The notes: a model not told the origin generated them from the sequence alone. 64,000 bases of DNA from CAYVFC01 sp964450715 (GCA_964450715.1 CAYVFC010000013.1:1-64000), one strand, 5' to 3'. Positions 1 through 7,436 are shown, counted from the stretch's first letter. A program made the numbers and translations.

Positions 1-138
1 GCCGCTGCCCGCGCTCGAGCTGCTGCCCGCGCTGCCGCCGCCGCCGGCCGCGCCCGTGGGGCGGTTGTCCGAGCCGCCGCAGGCGGCGCAGAGCAGGAGG
101 ATGGCGAATAGACCGTACAAACAAGGCGTTCTCGGCAT
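1..138 (-). CDS. Lipoprotein, N-terminal part only (runs off the window start)
   Basis: Reading the minus strand from the ATG at 138 gives MPRTPCLYGLFAILLLCAAC followed by a Gly/Ser-rich stretch that is still open at base 1. The hydrophobic run and the LCAAC lipobox (Cys20) are a classic type II signal, so the product should be a lipid-anchored envelope protein with a flexible Gly/Ser linker. A ribosome site (AGAGGA) lies about 8 bases upstream and a good sigma-70-type promoter at 166-194. The functional part of the protein is outside the window, so no role can be given. Confidence 0.75.
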   Translation of the reverse strand, partial: MPRTPCLYGLFAILLLCAACGGSDNRPTGAAGGGGSAGSSSSAGSG

Positions 139-165
139 GTGGTTCCTCTTTTGCTTTCTGTTTTA

Positions 166-194
166 AGTATACTCGCGTTTTCTCGAGGTGTGAA
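166..194 (-). promoter_or_regulatory. Sigma-70-type promoter of the 1-138 lipoprotein gene
   Basis: On the minus strand TTCACA (189-194) and TATACT (166-171) are separated by exactly 17 bases; each differs from consensus at one position. The start codon follows 27 bases after the -10 box. It lies between the stop of the upstream lipoprotein gene at 213 and the new start at 138, so the downstream gene is probably transcribed independently of the sigma-factor operon. Confidence 0.6.
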
Positions 195-212
195 CGGGGG
201 GGCGGTGAGCGG

Positions 213-1049
213 TTACGGCTGCAGCACGGCGCTCCAGGGACCGATGCAGGGTATGGAGGCATAGGCGCCGTGCTCGGCCAGCGCCCATTCTCCGTTCAGG
301 GTTTGCGTTACCCGGTTGAGCTGTGCGTCGAGTGTCCCGCCGAAGGTTCCCCCGAAGGGCGGTACGCCGTAGACGCCGTCCACCGCTTCGGCGTGGAAGA
401 GGTTGGTCGAGCAGTCGAGGGTGCCTTCGAGGTTGCAGGAGAAATTGAGACCGAAGGTGGTCAGCCCCACCAGCGTCCCCTCGCTGAGCACGAGGAACTC
501 GCCGTTCGCCGACTCCTCCAGCGTGAACTCGATCGGTCCGGTGACCACGCCCGGGGGAAACAGCCCACCGCTGGTATCTATCTCGCAGGTGAAATCACCC
601 CGGTAGACGCCCGCCGTGCAGTCGCCGCCTTCGGGCCTGGTCCGCTCCCACTCGAACAGCGCGGTTCCCCGGTTTGCCGAGGGGTCGCCGGTCTCGCCGC
701 CGGAACCGATGATCGTGGACGAAGCCCCGGAGCATTCGCACGGGCCCCAGATCCCGGCCCCGTAGCAGGTCTGCCGGCCGGGCAGGTTTCCGCTCTGAGT
801 GGGGCACTGGCAGGCACGGGTCAGGTTTGCGCTGGGACAGGCCGGGCCGGAATCTGCCTCGGGTGTCGGATCGGTCGCCGACCCTTCGGCTCCGGAGCCC
901 GCCTGAACCGGGTCGTTGTTTCCCAGCGATGCCCGTTGCTGGGCGGAACAGCCGCTAGCCAAGGCGAGCGCGGCCAGCAGACAGGTAGTGGCCAGGAAGG
1001 CAATCCCCGGTCTACCGGTATACTTCGTTGAAAGGGTCGCCATTCTCAT
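213..1049 (-). CDS. Cys-rich lipoprotein, last gene of the ECF sigma operon
   Basis: 278 residues. A hydrophobic segment at about 17-33 ends in ASGC (Cys34), a lipobox. The next ~75 residues are a low-complexity Gly/Ser/Asp linker followed by a CxC block ending GIWGPCEC, the same Cys block style as in the lipoprotein at 14231. The C-terminal half looks like a compact beta-rich domain with no name I recognise. The start overlaps the stop of the anti-sigma-like gene by four bases (ATGA, 1046-1049), so it is translationally coupled. A lipoprotein co-encoded with an ECF sigma factor could be its target or its envelope sensor; that is inference from context. Confidence 0.8.
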   Translation of the reverse strand: MRMATLSTKYTGRPGIAFLATTCLLAALALASGCSAQQRASLGNNDPVQAGSGAEGSATDPTPEADSGPACPSANLTRACQCPTQSGNLPGRQTCYGAGIWGPCECSGASSTIIGSGGETGDPSANRGTALFEWERTRPEGGDCTAGVYRGDFTCEIDTSGGLFPPGVVTGPIEFTLEESANGEFLVLSEGTLVGLTTFGLNFSCNLEGTLDCSTNLFHAEAVDGVYGVPPFGGTFGGTLDAQLNRVTQTLNGEWALAEHGAYASIPCIGPWSAVLQP

Positions 1050-1882
1050 CGAACCGTATTTGACCCGGGCTCTCCCGCGCAGGAGGCGCTGATCTGTCGC
1101 GGGTAGTTCGATCGGGGCGCTACCCGTCGCAGCTCGGCCGCGGCCGCGCGCGCCGCGGCGACGCGCCCCAGCTCGCAGAGCGCCAGCACCCGCGTTACCA
1201 GCCGTTCCGGCCGGAGCTTTCCGCGCGGGTAGGAGCGTTCGTGCCGGTCCAGCCAGGAAAGCGAAGCAGCAGCGTTGCCTCGCTTGAGCGCGCCGCGCGC
1301 CGCGCGCAACAGGGCCATCTCCGCCAGCAGCGAATCCTCGGGCAAGGGAGCGTCCGCCTGCTCGCCCTGGTCGGGCGCCGGCGAAGCAGGCCCTTGTTTC
1401 GCCCCGGTTTCTCTCTCCGCCCCGGTTTTCGCCCGCGCCGACCTGTCGCGGGGCACGCGCGAGGGCCGGGGCTCGGCCGCGGCTGCAGGGGAGGGCGGTT
1501 CCGCTACCGGCGTCGCCTCTGCCGGCAAAGCCGCCTCGGGCCCGGGATCAAGGCTTGCCGCCGGAACCGCCGCACCGGCGGGCTGTACCGCCGGCGGGGG
1601 GGGCGCTGCCGGCTCGGGCGTGATGGCGCCATACCCCACCAGCGCCGCGCCCGCTCCGGCGGCTACCAGCAGCCCCATGCCGACCAGATGCGGCAAGCCC
1701 CAGCCGGCGCCCTTGAGCACGGCGCCCTCGCCCGCCGTCCAGGGCTGGCCCGGCGGCGGGGGTGGAGTGGAAGCGCGCGCGGCAATGGCCGCCCGCACCG
1801 CGGTGACCCGCTCCTCGTCCGGCGAGAACGCCTCGCGCGCCGCCTCCAGCAGCTTCCTGGCCTCGGGAGATAGCTCGGTCAT
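1046..1882 (-). CDS. Membrane-anchored anti-sigma-like protein with TPR-like C-terminus
   Basis: 278 residues. The N-terminal ~35 residues form a short cytoplasmic helix-rich head (AREAFSPDEERVTAVRAAI), then one transmembrane helix at about 64-86, a long Pro/Ala/Glu-rich periplasmic linker (about 90-180), and a C-terminal helical block (about 185-265) resembling tetratricopeptide repeats. This plan, encoded directly after and overlapping an ECF sigma factor (ATGA at 1879-1882), is typical of anti-sigma factors in myxobacteria. No zinc-binding HxxxCxxC signature is present, so it is not a ZAS-type anti-sigma. Function is inferred from layout, not from a recognised domain. Confidence 0.75.
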   Translation of the reverse strand: MTELSPEARKLLEAAREAFSPDEERVTAVRAAIAARASTPPPPPGQPWTAGEGAVLKGAGWGLPHLVGMGLLVAAGAGAALVGYGAITPEPAAPPPPAVQPAGAAVPAASLDPGPEAALPAEATPVAEPPSPAAAAEPRPSRVPRDRSARAKTGAERETGAKQGPASPAPDQGEQADAPLPEDSLLAEMALLRAARGALKRGNAAASLSWLDRHERSYPRGKLRPERLVTRVLALCELGRVAAARAAAAELRRVAPRSNYPRQISASCAGEPGSNTVR

Positions 1883-2391
1883 GACTCGCTCCTGTTTCGC
1901 TCGGCCAGCGCCTGGTTGAATTGCCGGCGGGCCCGGCGAAGCCTCGTATAGACGGTGTTGAGCTTGGTTCCGGTCAGCTCCGCGATCTCGGGCGCGGTCA
2001 TCTGCTCTATGTCGGCCAGCACCAGCATCGCGCGCTTGTCGTCGTCCATCCCGTCCAGCAGCTGTTCGACCAGGCGCAGCGCGCGCAACCGTTCGGTCGA
2101 CTCCGAGGGGCCTGGCGTGCTGTCCCTGAGCTGGTCGTCCAGCGGCTGGCCCATGAGCGCGCGCCTTGACTTGCGGCGGTAGTCGCAGGCCACCCGGAAG
2201 GCGATCTGGTACAGCCAGCTCTTGACCGAGTGCCGGCCGTCGAATTCTGGAAGTCGCCGCAGCACGACCATAAAGACGTCCTGTACGGCATCCTCGACCG
2301 CCGAGTCTGCTACCCCCATGCCTCGCAGTACCCTCCAGACAAAGGCGGCGTGGCGCGTATAGACAGCCTCGAAAGTCTCCTGGGGCCTCAC
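1879..2391 (-). CDS. RNA polymerase sigma factor, ECF (sigma-70 family)
   Basis: About 170 residues from the GTG at 2391. Region 2 (TFEAVYTRHAAFVWR through DAVQDVFMVVLRRLPEF and SWLYQIAFRVACDYRR) recognises the -10 element; region 4 (LADIEQMTAPEIAELTGTKL then VYTRLRRAR) is the helix-turn-helix for the -35 element. The frame is open further upstream, but the bases between 2391 and 2463 use codons (AGA, ATA, AGT) rare in this genome and the family normally begins just before the FEAVY segment; a GTG at 2463 is the alternative. No clear Shine-Dalgarno site precedes either. It is followed by an overlapping anti-sigma-like gene and preceded by an outer-membrane-like gene, probably one operon. Confidence 0.9.
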   Translation of the reverse strand: MRPQETFEAVYTRHAAFVWRVLRGMGVADSAVEDAVQDVFMVVLRRLPEFDGRHSVKSWLYQIAFRVACDYRRKSRRALMGQPLDDQLRDSTPGPSESTERLRALRLVEQLLDGMDDDKRAMLVLADIEQMTAPEIAELTGTKLNTVYTRLRRARRQFNQALAERNRSES

Positions 2392-2495
2392 CCTGGGTAT
2401 TTCATACCATATCGCCGCGCTTCTGGCTTTGGCGCGGCCGATATCGATACTTCCGGCTTCCACCCCTGTTAATGGTCTGGGGCGGCCGTTCCCGT

Positions 2496-3551
2496 TCAAA
2501 AAATCGTCCAGGCCACCCCGAGCGAGACGCGGCCCAAAACGGGCGAGGCCTGGAAAACCGGCCGCTCGAACCCGTCGATGGCGTATATGGGACGCCGTAT
2601 GGCCAGCCCTGCCTCGAGCAGGGCCCACAAGAAAAGGCCCGACGCGCGTTGCCGTACGGCCAGGCCGGCCAGGCCCGCGACCCAGGGGCTGTGCGAGCGT
2701 TCCGGGTGGGTCAGGTTGAATCCGATACCGGTCGACAGCCCGGCTTCCGCCGCCAGACAGGGCGCGAGGCAGAAGCCCCGGCCAGGGGTCTGCACCAGGT
2801 CGAGACAGCCGCGCAGCGCGCCGCTGTACAGGCCGATCTCTCCGCCGGAGCCCTCCACCGGCCCGCGCAGCGCGACCCTGGGTAGCCAGGCCGTGGCCTC
2901 GGCCTGCAGCAGCAGGCGCTCGTGGAGCAGGTCGAGCGCGAGGCCGATGCCCAGGGAGGGTCCTGGTAAAGAGCCCAGGTCGCCGGACACCCGCAACCCG
3001 CCCGCCAGGCGGGTGGTATCATCCGTGGCCTCAGCAATAGCCGCGGCCGGCGCCCGAGCCGTTGGCGTCCGGGGGGGCGGTGCCGGAGCCGGATCGGGGA
3101 GGGGCTTGGCCGGCGGCGCTGGCGGCTCTCGCTCGCGTTCGGCCATCCGTTCGGCCGTGGCGACCGGATCGAGCGCGATGGCCACGATCAGCGCCGCGGC
3201 CCCCGCCAGAAGCTCGCAGCTGGTCGCCTGTAGAACCCGCTCGCCGATGATCTCCCGGTCCGGCGTGGTGATGCGGGCCTCCCACTGCCCGGAGGGCAGT
3301 CGGTCGATCTGCACGCGCACCGTTGTCCCGGGTTGCTCGCCGGCCGGCTGCTCGCCCAGCAGCGCTTCGATGCTCGCTGTCGCGCTCTGCTGATCGGGAC
3401 ACCCTTCGGCCGCCTGCCACTGCAGGTCGAGCCGCGTTGGGGGCGCCTCCTGTGCGAACGCGGAGGCGGCTCGGCAGACGCAGGCGAGCAGCAGCGCCGC
3501 GCGGACAGCGCGAAGAAGGACCCCTGCTCTTGCCGCTGATACGCCTGACAT
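2496..3551 (-). CDS. Exported outer-membrane-like protein heading the ECF sigma operon
   Basis: About 351 residues from the ATG at 3551 (a GTG six bases upstream is possible). An N-terminal signal peptide ends near ASAFAQ. The first ~120 mature residues form a small domain with a QxAAEGCPDQ segment. After a Pro/Ala linker (about 150-175) the C-terminal ~170 residues alternate hydrophobic and polar positions in Gly-rich strands and finish in VAWTIF with a terminal aromatic residue, as outer-membrane beta-barrels do. The gene precedes the sigma factor by ~100 bases, so the sigma/anti-sigma pair may watch over the outer membrane. I do not recognise a named family. Confidence 0.75.
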   Translation of the reverse strand: MSGVSAARAGVLLRAVRAALLLACVCRAASAFAQEAPPTRLDLQWQAAEGCPDQQSATASIEALLGEQPAGEQPGTTVRVQIDRLPSGQWEARITTPDREIIGERVLQATSCELLAGAAALIVAIALDPVATAERMAEREREPPAPPAKPLPDPAPAPPPRTPTARAPAAAIAEATDDTTRLAGGLRVSGDLGSLPGPSLGIGLALDLLHERLLLQAEATAWLPRVALRGPVEGSGGEIGLYSGALRGCLDLVQTPGRGFCLAPCLAAEAGLSTGIGFNLTHPERSHSPWVAGLAGLAVRQRASGLFLWALLEAGLAIRRPIYAIDGFERPVFQASPVLGRVSLGVAWTIF

Positions 3552-3562
3552 TCGCACCCGGG

Positions 3563-4975
3563 TCAGGAATCGTAGAGTGCTTCGAGGTAGCTGAGCATGA
3601 GCTCGGAGGCCGCCCGGTTGCCCTCGACCGAGCCGGCCAGGCCGTACAGCGCGCTGCTCTGGGCCGGGGTGCCGGCCCTGGACTTGGCGTAGTGCACGGC
3701 CTGGCGCAGGTCCGCGGCAAAGGATTGGCCCAGGCCGGGGACCAGGGTCTGGGGCATGGTGACGCAGAAGTGAAGCGCGGGTGGAAGCTGCAGGCAGTTG
3801 AAGCGCCAGCCCTGACCGCGCATGAAGTCGTTGACGTGCAAGACGTCCACCGCCTCGGAGCGAAAGCTGACCAGGAAGGTGGGCTCGCCGATCAGGATGA
3901 GCTCCTCGATGCTCTGCACCGCCTCCCGGATCTCGGCCGCCACCCGCATGATGGCGCGCGCGGCCTCGAGATAGCCGGCCTCTCCCAGGCGGACCAGGGA
4001 GGCCCAGGTGGAGGCGGTCAACCCTCCGGAGCGGCTTCCGGCCGAGGTGGGCGAGGCGTACAGGCCGCCGGACCAGTCGGGGACCTGAAAGAACTGATAG
4101 CGGCGCAGCTCGCGGTTGCGGAACAGCAGCACCGAGGAGCCCTTGAGCCCGAAGCCGTACTTGTGGGTGTCGGCCGAGATGGAGGTCACCCCGGGCAGCC
4201 GGAAATCGAAGGTCGGCACCGGGTGGCCGAGCCGCTCGATCCAGGGGAGGATGAAGCCGCCCAGGCAGCCGTCCACGTGCAGGCCGAGGTCGTGTTTCAA
4301 TGCGATATCGGATAGATCCTGCAAAGGATCGACCAGCCCGTAGGGGTAGTTGCCGGCGCTGCCCGCGATGGCCACCGTGCGCGGGCCGAGGGCGGACTGC
4401 ACCGCGGCCGGTTCCACCCGGAAGTCGGGCGGCCCCACCGGCACCCGGACCATGCGGATGCCGTAGTACTGGCCGGCCTTGAGGAACGCGGGGTGGGCGG
4501 TGGCGGGGATGACGATTTCGGGATCCGCGATCTTCTTCTCCTGCCGGCCCCGGTCGCGGTAGACCTTCATCGCCAGCATGATGCTCTCGCTGCCGCCCGA
4601 GGTGACGCTGCCCACTACCCGGTGGGCCGGCTCTCCGGCGGCGGCCGCCTCGGCGCCCAGCAGCTGCGCGGTCATGGAGACGATCTCGCTCTCGAAGCGG
4701 GCCATGCTGGGACAGAGGTCGGACTGCAGCACGTTCACATGGGAGAAGAGGGAGAATACCCGGTTCAAAAAGGTCCTGTGCTCGTCTCCCCCGTGGTAGT
4801 AGGTGCCCGAGATCTTGCCGGTCCGCCAGCGCGCGTCCTCCTGGCGGGCGATGCTCTCCAGCTCGGCCAGCAGCTCGCCGGCCGGTCGCCCCTGCGCGGG
4901 CAATCGCGGGTGGGTGGGGAAGCTGCCCGGATCGGGATGAGGCGGATCGCCGCCGCCCTGCTGCTCGTCTGCCAT
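3563..4975 (-). CDS. PLP-dependent lyase, sphingosine-1-phosphate lyase type
   Basis: 470 residues, of the size of bacterial sphingosine-1-phosphate lyases. The family cleaves a phosphorylated long-chain base to a fatty aldehyde and phosphoethanolamine with pyridoxal phosphate. Visible markers: an N-terminal GKISGTYYHGGDEH segment, the phosphate-binding TSGGSES (125-131), the cofactor-ring Asp in HVDGCLGG (Asp235) and the Schiff-base lysine in ADTHKYGFGLKG (Lys272). Related group II decarboxylases (glutamate, tyrosine) are less likely because of the GKISG and FxLFSHVNVLQ segments. It shares its strand with an FGGY kinase 72 bases upstream. No N-terminal membrane helix is seen, so it is probably soluble, unlike the eukaryotic enzyme. 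Confidence 0.85.
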   Translation of the reverse strand: MADEQQGGGDPPHPDPGSFPTHPRLPAQGRPAGELLAELESIARQEDARWRTGKISGTYYHGGDEHRTFLNRVFSLFSHVNVLQSDLCPSMARFESEIVSMTAQLLGAEAAAAGEPAHRVVGSVTSGGSESIMLAMKVYRDRGRQEKKIADPEIVIPATAHPAFLKAGQYYGIRMVRVPVGPPDFRVEPAAVQSALGPRTVAIAGSAGNYPYGLVDPLQDLSDIALKHDLGLHVDGCLGGFILPWIERLGHPVPTFDFRLPGVTSISADTHKYGFGLKGSSVLLFRNRELRRYQFFQVPDWSGGLYASPTSAGSRSGGLTASTWASLVRLGEAGYLEAARAIMRVAAEIREAVQSIEELILIGEPTFLVSFRSEAVDVLHVNDFMRGQGWRFNCLQLPPALHFCVTMPQTLVPGLGQSFAADLRQAVHYAKSRAGTPAQSSALYGLAGSVEGNRAASELMLSYLEALYDS

Positions 4976-5047
4976 GTCCGTTTTGCCCTTTCTATCCGTC
5001 AGGTTGTCGTGCTCGGTAAAGCCTCGGCGCTCGGTCGGAACCGACTC

Positions 5048-6640
5048 TCAGCCGTTCAGCGCGGCGAACAGGGGCCGGTTGCCCCGGCGGGCCTGCTGGA
5101 AGCGCCGGTACATCTCCCCATAGATCGGTCGATTCGCCGGATCGGGCTCGAATACCCGGTCGATCTCGATCCGGGCCGCCATCTGCTCGAGCGGGATCCC
5201 GCCCAGCCGGTGCAGGGCCAACAGAGCCGTGCCGCGCAGCGGGGCGTCCGCGGGCTGGCTCAGGCGGTGGATGGGTAGTGCCAGCACGTCGGCGTGTATC
5301 TGGGCCCAGAGGTCGGAGCGCGCTCCGCCGCCGCAGAAGCGCAGCCGCCGGAATGGCCGCCCCAGGAACCGCTCGGCCGGGCCCAGCGTCCAGCGGTTGT
5401 TGTAGGCGACGCCCTCCATGGCCGCGCGCACCAGGTGGCCGCGGGTCGAGTCCGGACCGAGGTTGAGCAGGCCGGCTCGCAGTCGAGAATCCTCCTCCGG
5501 GGCGATGCTACCGGTGAGCCACGGTAGAAACAGCACCCGGTCGCTTCCCGGCGCCACCGCGGCGGCCAGGCGGTCGGCTCGATCAAAGGGCGGCTCGCTC
5601 GCCTCGGCGCTCCGTTCCGGGAAGAGGATCTGCTTGACCAGGAACTCCAGGCACTTGCCACCGGTTCCCTGCTCGGCCGCGAACAGGTAGCGCGAGCGGA
5701 TGGCGCTCGGGGTGCTCATCATCATGTGCAGGATGTCGAGCTTTTTGAAGGGGACGTGGCAGGTGAGCGCCATGGAGGTGCCCAGGGTGATGGCCGCCTC
5801 GAAATCCTCCACCGCGCCGCTTCCCACCGCCGCCGCCTCGGTATCGTTGATGCCGGCTGCCACCGGGGTCCCCGGCGCAAGGCCCAGTGCGGCCGCCGCT
5901 TCGCCCGAGAGGCCGCCCGCGATGGCGTCGCCGGCGATGAGCGGGGGCAGCTTGCCCGCCTCGAGCCTCCCCAGCCGCAGCAGCTCGTCGCAGTAGCGCT
6001 GCTCGCCCCAGCTGCGGTTGTCCACCGCCATGGTCAGCAGGGCGGTGTGCTGGGTGGCGACCGGACGGCCGATCAGGCGCGAGGTCAAATAGTCCATGGG
6101 CTCGAGGAAGCAGTGCGTCTCGCGGTAAATCTCCGGCAGCTCGTTCTTGATGAAGAGGATATGCCCGAGCGAGTCCACGCCCGAGCGGGTGGGCGCCACC
6201 CCGCAGAGGCGCAGCCACCTGGAGAGCTTGTACACGCCGTATCCCTGAAAGCTCGGGAAACCGGCCATCAGCTCCCGGTTGTACTTGCCTCCGCGCGTAT
6301 CCATCCAGTGCACCGCGTTCATCAGCGGCCTGAGCTCCCGGTCCACCGGCACGATCAGCGAGTACTGCGAGTCGCAGCCCACCACCGCGATGGCGTCGGG
6401 AGCAACCCCCGAGTCGGCGATGGCGCGCCGGGCCGCTTCGAGCGACCCCTCCCACCATTGCCCGGCATCCTGCTCGGCGCCCCCGCCGGGCGAGAAGAGG
6501 GTCTGCACCTCCCCGGCCGCGCGCGCCACCACCCGGCCGGTTTCCGAGACCACCGCCGCCCGCGGCCCGCCGCTTCCCAGATCGATGGCGAGCGCGAACC
6601 GTTCCGGAGTCCGGTCGTGGGGATTCAGAGCCTGGCTCAT
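5048..6640 (-). CDS. FGGY-family carbohydrate kinase
   Basis: 530 residues, normal for the family, which phosphorylates pentoses, polyols or related sugars with ATP. The N-terminal ATPase fold starts FALAIDLGSGGPRAAVV (residues 15-31), with a catalytic-acid region around GINDTEAAAVGSG and a C-terminal nucleotide-binding segment FCGGGARSDLWAQIHADV. Substrate cannot be read from sequence; the overall look is xylulokinase-like. It sits 72 bases upstream of the PLP lyase in the same orientation, suggesting one transcript. A role in recycling a sugar or polyol moiety alongside long-chain-base breakdown would be a guess. Confidence 0.85.
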   Translation of the reverse strand: MSQALNPHDRTPERFALAIDLGSGGPRAAVVSETGRVVARAAGEVQTLFSPGGGAEQDAGQWWEGSLEAARRAIADSGVAPDAIAVVGCDSQYSLIVPVDRELRPLMNAVHWMDTRGGKYNRELMAGFPSFQGYGVYKLSRWLRLCGVAPTRSGVDSLGHILFIKNELPEIYRETHCFLEPMDYLTSRLIGRPVATQHTALLTMAVDNRSWGEQRYCDELLRLGRLEAGKLPPLIAGDAIAGGLSGEAAAALGLAPGTPVAAGINDTEAAAVGSGAVEDFEAAITLGTSMALTCHVPFKKLDILHMMMSTPSAIRSRYLFAAEQGTGGKCLEFLVKQILFPERSAEASEPPFDRADRLAAAVAPGSDRVLFLPWLTGSIAPEEDSRLRAGLLNLGPDSTRGHLVRAAMEGVAYNNRWTLGPAERFLGRPFRRLRFCGGGARSDLWAQIHADVLALPIHRLSQPADAPLRGTALLALHRLGGIPLEQMAARIEIDRVFEPDPANRPIYGEMYRRFQQARRGNRPLFAALNG

Positions 6641-6818
6641 CTTCGTTTTCTCGGCGTATTCCGGCGCCGGCCCGATTCCGATCAGCGACCCTCGTATGGC
6701 GCGTACGCCGGAAATCCGTCCGACAGGTTAACCGGCCGGGGTTCCGGGCGTCAACGCGCGGTGAAAATCGGGGTTTCGAGCCCCACCCGAGACGCTTGTA
6801 CCCAATAAGCGATCTTCT

Positions 6819-6878
6819 GTCATCTCGAACGAAGTGAGAGATCTTTGAGCCGAGATTTCTCCCTTCGGTCGAAGTGAC
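6819..6878. repeat. 60-bp imperfect hairpin repeat
   Basis: The segment begins GTCATCTCGAACGAAGTGAG and ends with CCCTTCGGTCGAAGTGAC; the two 26-base arms pair at about 20 positions around a short spacer. The TCGAACGAAGTGAGAGATCT motif resembles an intergenic hairpin element I remember from many unrelated bacterial genomes. It lies seven bases beyond the stop codon of the 6885-7208 gene, where it could act as a 3' mRNA-stabilising or terminating hairpin. Only one copy is in this window. Confidence 0.6.
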
Positions 6879-6884
6879 GTCTAC

Positions 6885-7208
6885 TTACAAAGGCACGTTG
6901 CAGTTGCAGCACCTCTTGGCCCAGAGGTTGGGCAGAGGCCTTCCTCCGAAGAAGCGCTTGCCGCAAAAGGGGCAGCGCGTGCCGGCCACCCGCACCATGA
7001 AACCGACCGTGACCGCCCCCCATATCGCGAAGGGCACGACCAGCCAGAGCAGGGAGCGTTCGCCCATGCGCGCCAGCAGCGTCCCCAGCAAATAGCCGAT
7101 GGGCAGGCTCATCAGCAGAACCGCGTTCATCCAGCTTCGGTTGCGGCCGATCGCGGCCAGCTTCTCGCGGACGCGCCGGTTTTGTTCCTTGCGTTGTTTC
7201 GGGTCCAT
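6885..7208 (-). CDS. Small membrane protein with C-terminal zinc ribbon
   Basis: 107 residues from the ATG at 7208, chosen because AGGAAAG lies just upstream and because upstream codons do not look coding. A basic N-terminus (PKQRKEQNRRVREKLAAIGR) is followed by two transmembrane helices (about 29-45 and 52-70) and a C-terminal rubredoxin-like knuckle, CPFCGKRF followed by CCNCNVPL, able to bind one zinc ion. No family name comes to mind. It is divergent from the leader/argD transcription unit, whose promoter starts only 12 bases from this start codon. Confidence 0.75.
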   Translation of the reverse strand: MDPKQRKEQNRRVREKLAAIGRNRSWMNAVLLMSLPIGYLLGTLLARMGERSLLWLVVPFAIWGAVTVGFMVRVAGTRCPFCGKRFFGGRPLPNLWAKRCCNCNVPL

Positions 7209-7219
7209 CTGTTCTTTCC

Positions 7220-7247
7220 TTGACCTACCGGGTTTGGCTGGTATCTT
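7220..7247 (+). promoter_or_regulatory. Promoter of the leader-argD transcription unit
   Basis: TTGACC (7220-7225) and TATCTT (7242-7247) are 16 bases apart, with five and four matches to sigma-70 consensus. The predicted transcription start (about 7254-7257) coincides with the ATG of the leader ORF, which would make the leader peptide leaderless and explains why it has no Shine-Dalgarno site. Confidence 0.55.
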
Positions 7248-7256
7248 CAACTCATC

Positions 7257-7334
7257 ATGACGGGAACGAGCTACGCCATCATCGCGCGCCGAGCCGCCGC
7301 CGCTAGCCGGCGAGGTGGCTGCGCACGCGTCTGA
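7257..7334 (+). CDS. Arg-rich leader peptide (25 residues) of a putative attenuator
   Basis: A short ORF beginning MTGTSYAII and ending ARRAAAASRRGGCARV, with a TGA at 7332. Five of its 25 residues are Arg, with two Arg pairs (CGC-CGA at 7287-7292 and CGG-CGA at 7308-7313). It overlaps the first two helix-forming segments of the attenuator described at 7292-7388, and its stop codon lies between segments 2 and 3, the geometry of ribosome-mediated attenuators. High GC raises Arg and Ala content by chance, so the composition alone is not proof; the position relative to the RNA helices is the stronger evidence. Confidence 0.55.
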   Translation: MTGTSYAIIARRAAAASRRGGCARV

Positions 7335-7388
7335 ACAGCGTAGACGGGAATCAACCCAGAGCAGCCGCCTCCACCGGGCGGCTGTTTT
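7292..7388 (+). promoter_or_regulatory. Transcription attenuator with mutually exclusive helices upstream of argD
   Basis: Four pairing segments are visible. Segment 1 with 2: 7292-7302 folds on 7308-7320 around a CTAGC loop, a nearly continuous hairpin. Segment 2 with 3: 7312-7322 pairs with 7361-7371 over 11 base pairs (one G-U). Segment 3 with 4: 7362-7369 pairs perfectly with 7377-7384 and runs into a U tract. The 2:3 helix excludes both others. By analogy with the trp and his attenuators, a ribosome stalled on the Arg codons at 7287-7292 would cover segment 1, free segment 2 for 3, and allow transcription; rapid translation would allow the terminator. Confidence 0.6.
7358..7388 (+). terminator. 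Intrinsic terminator (segment 3:4 of the attenuator)
   Basis: CAGCCGCC (7362-7369) and GGCGGCTG (7377-7384) form a perfect 8-bp GC-rich stem with a 7-base loop, followed directly by TTTT (7385-7388). The flanking AGAG (7358-7361) can pair with the U tract, as in strong terminators. It lies 49 bases before the argD-like start codon. Confidence 0.65.
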
Positions 7389-7400
7389 CGTTATGGAAAT

Positions 7401-7436
7401 GGCTGTCCCGGTCTCGGCGGCAAGGAGCAGACAGCC
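7401..7436 (+). promoter_or_regulatory. Inverted repeat enclosing the argD ribosome-binding site
   Basis: GGCTGTC (7401-7407) and GACAGCC (7430-7436) are perfect inverted repeats. Their 22-base loop contains AAGGAG (7422-7427), the Shine-Dalgarno site of the ATG at 7437, and the second arm abuts that ATG. The hairpin could modulate initiation. Seven base pairs around a 22-base loop is only moderately stable. Confidence 0.4.

Noticed and set aside
270..1031. 253-codon plus-strand frame opposite the first lipoprotein
   Set aside because: Antisense shadow of a gene with a clear lipobox and operon overlap; Arg/Pro-rich translation.
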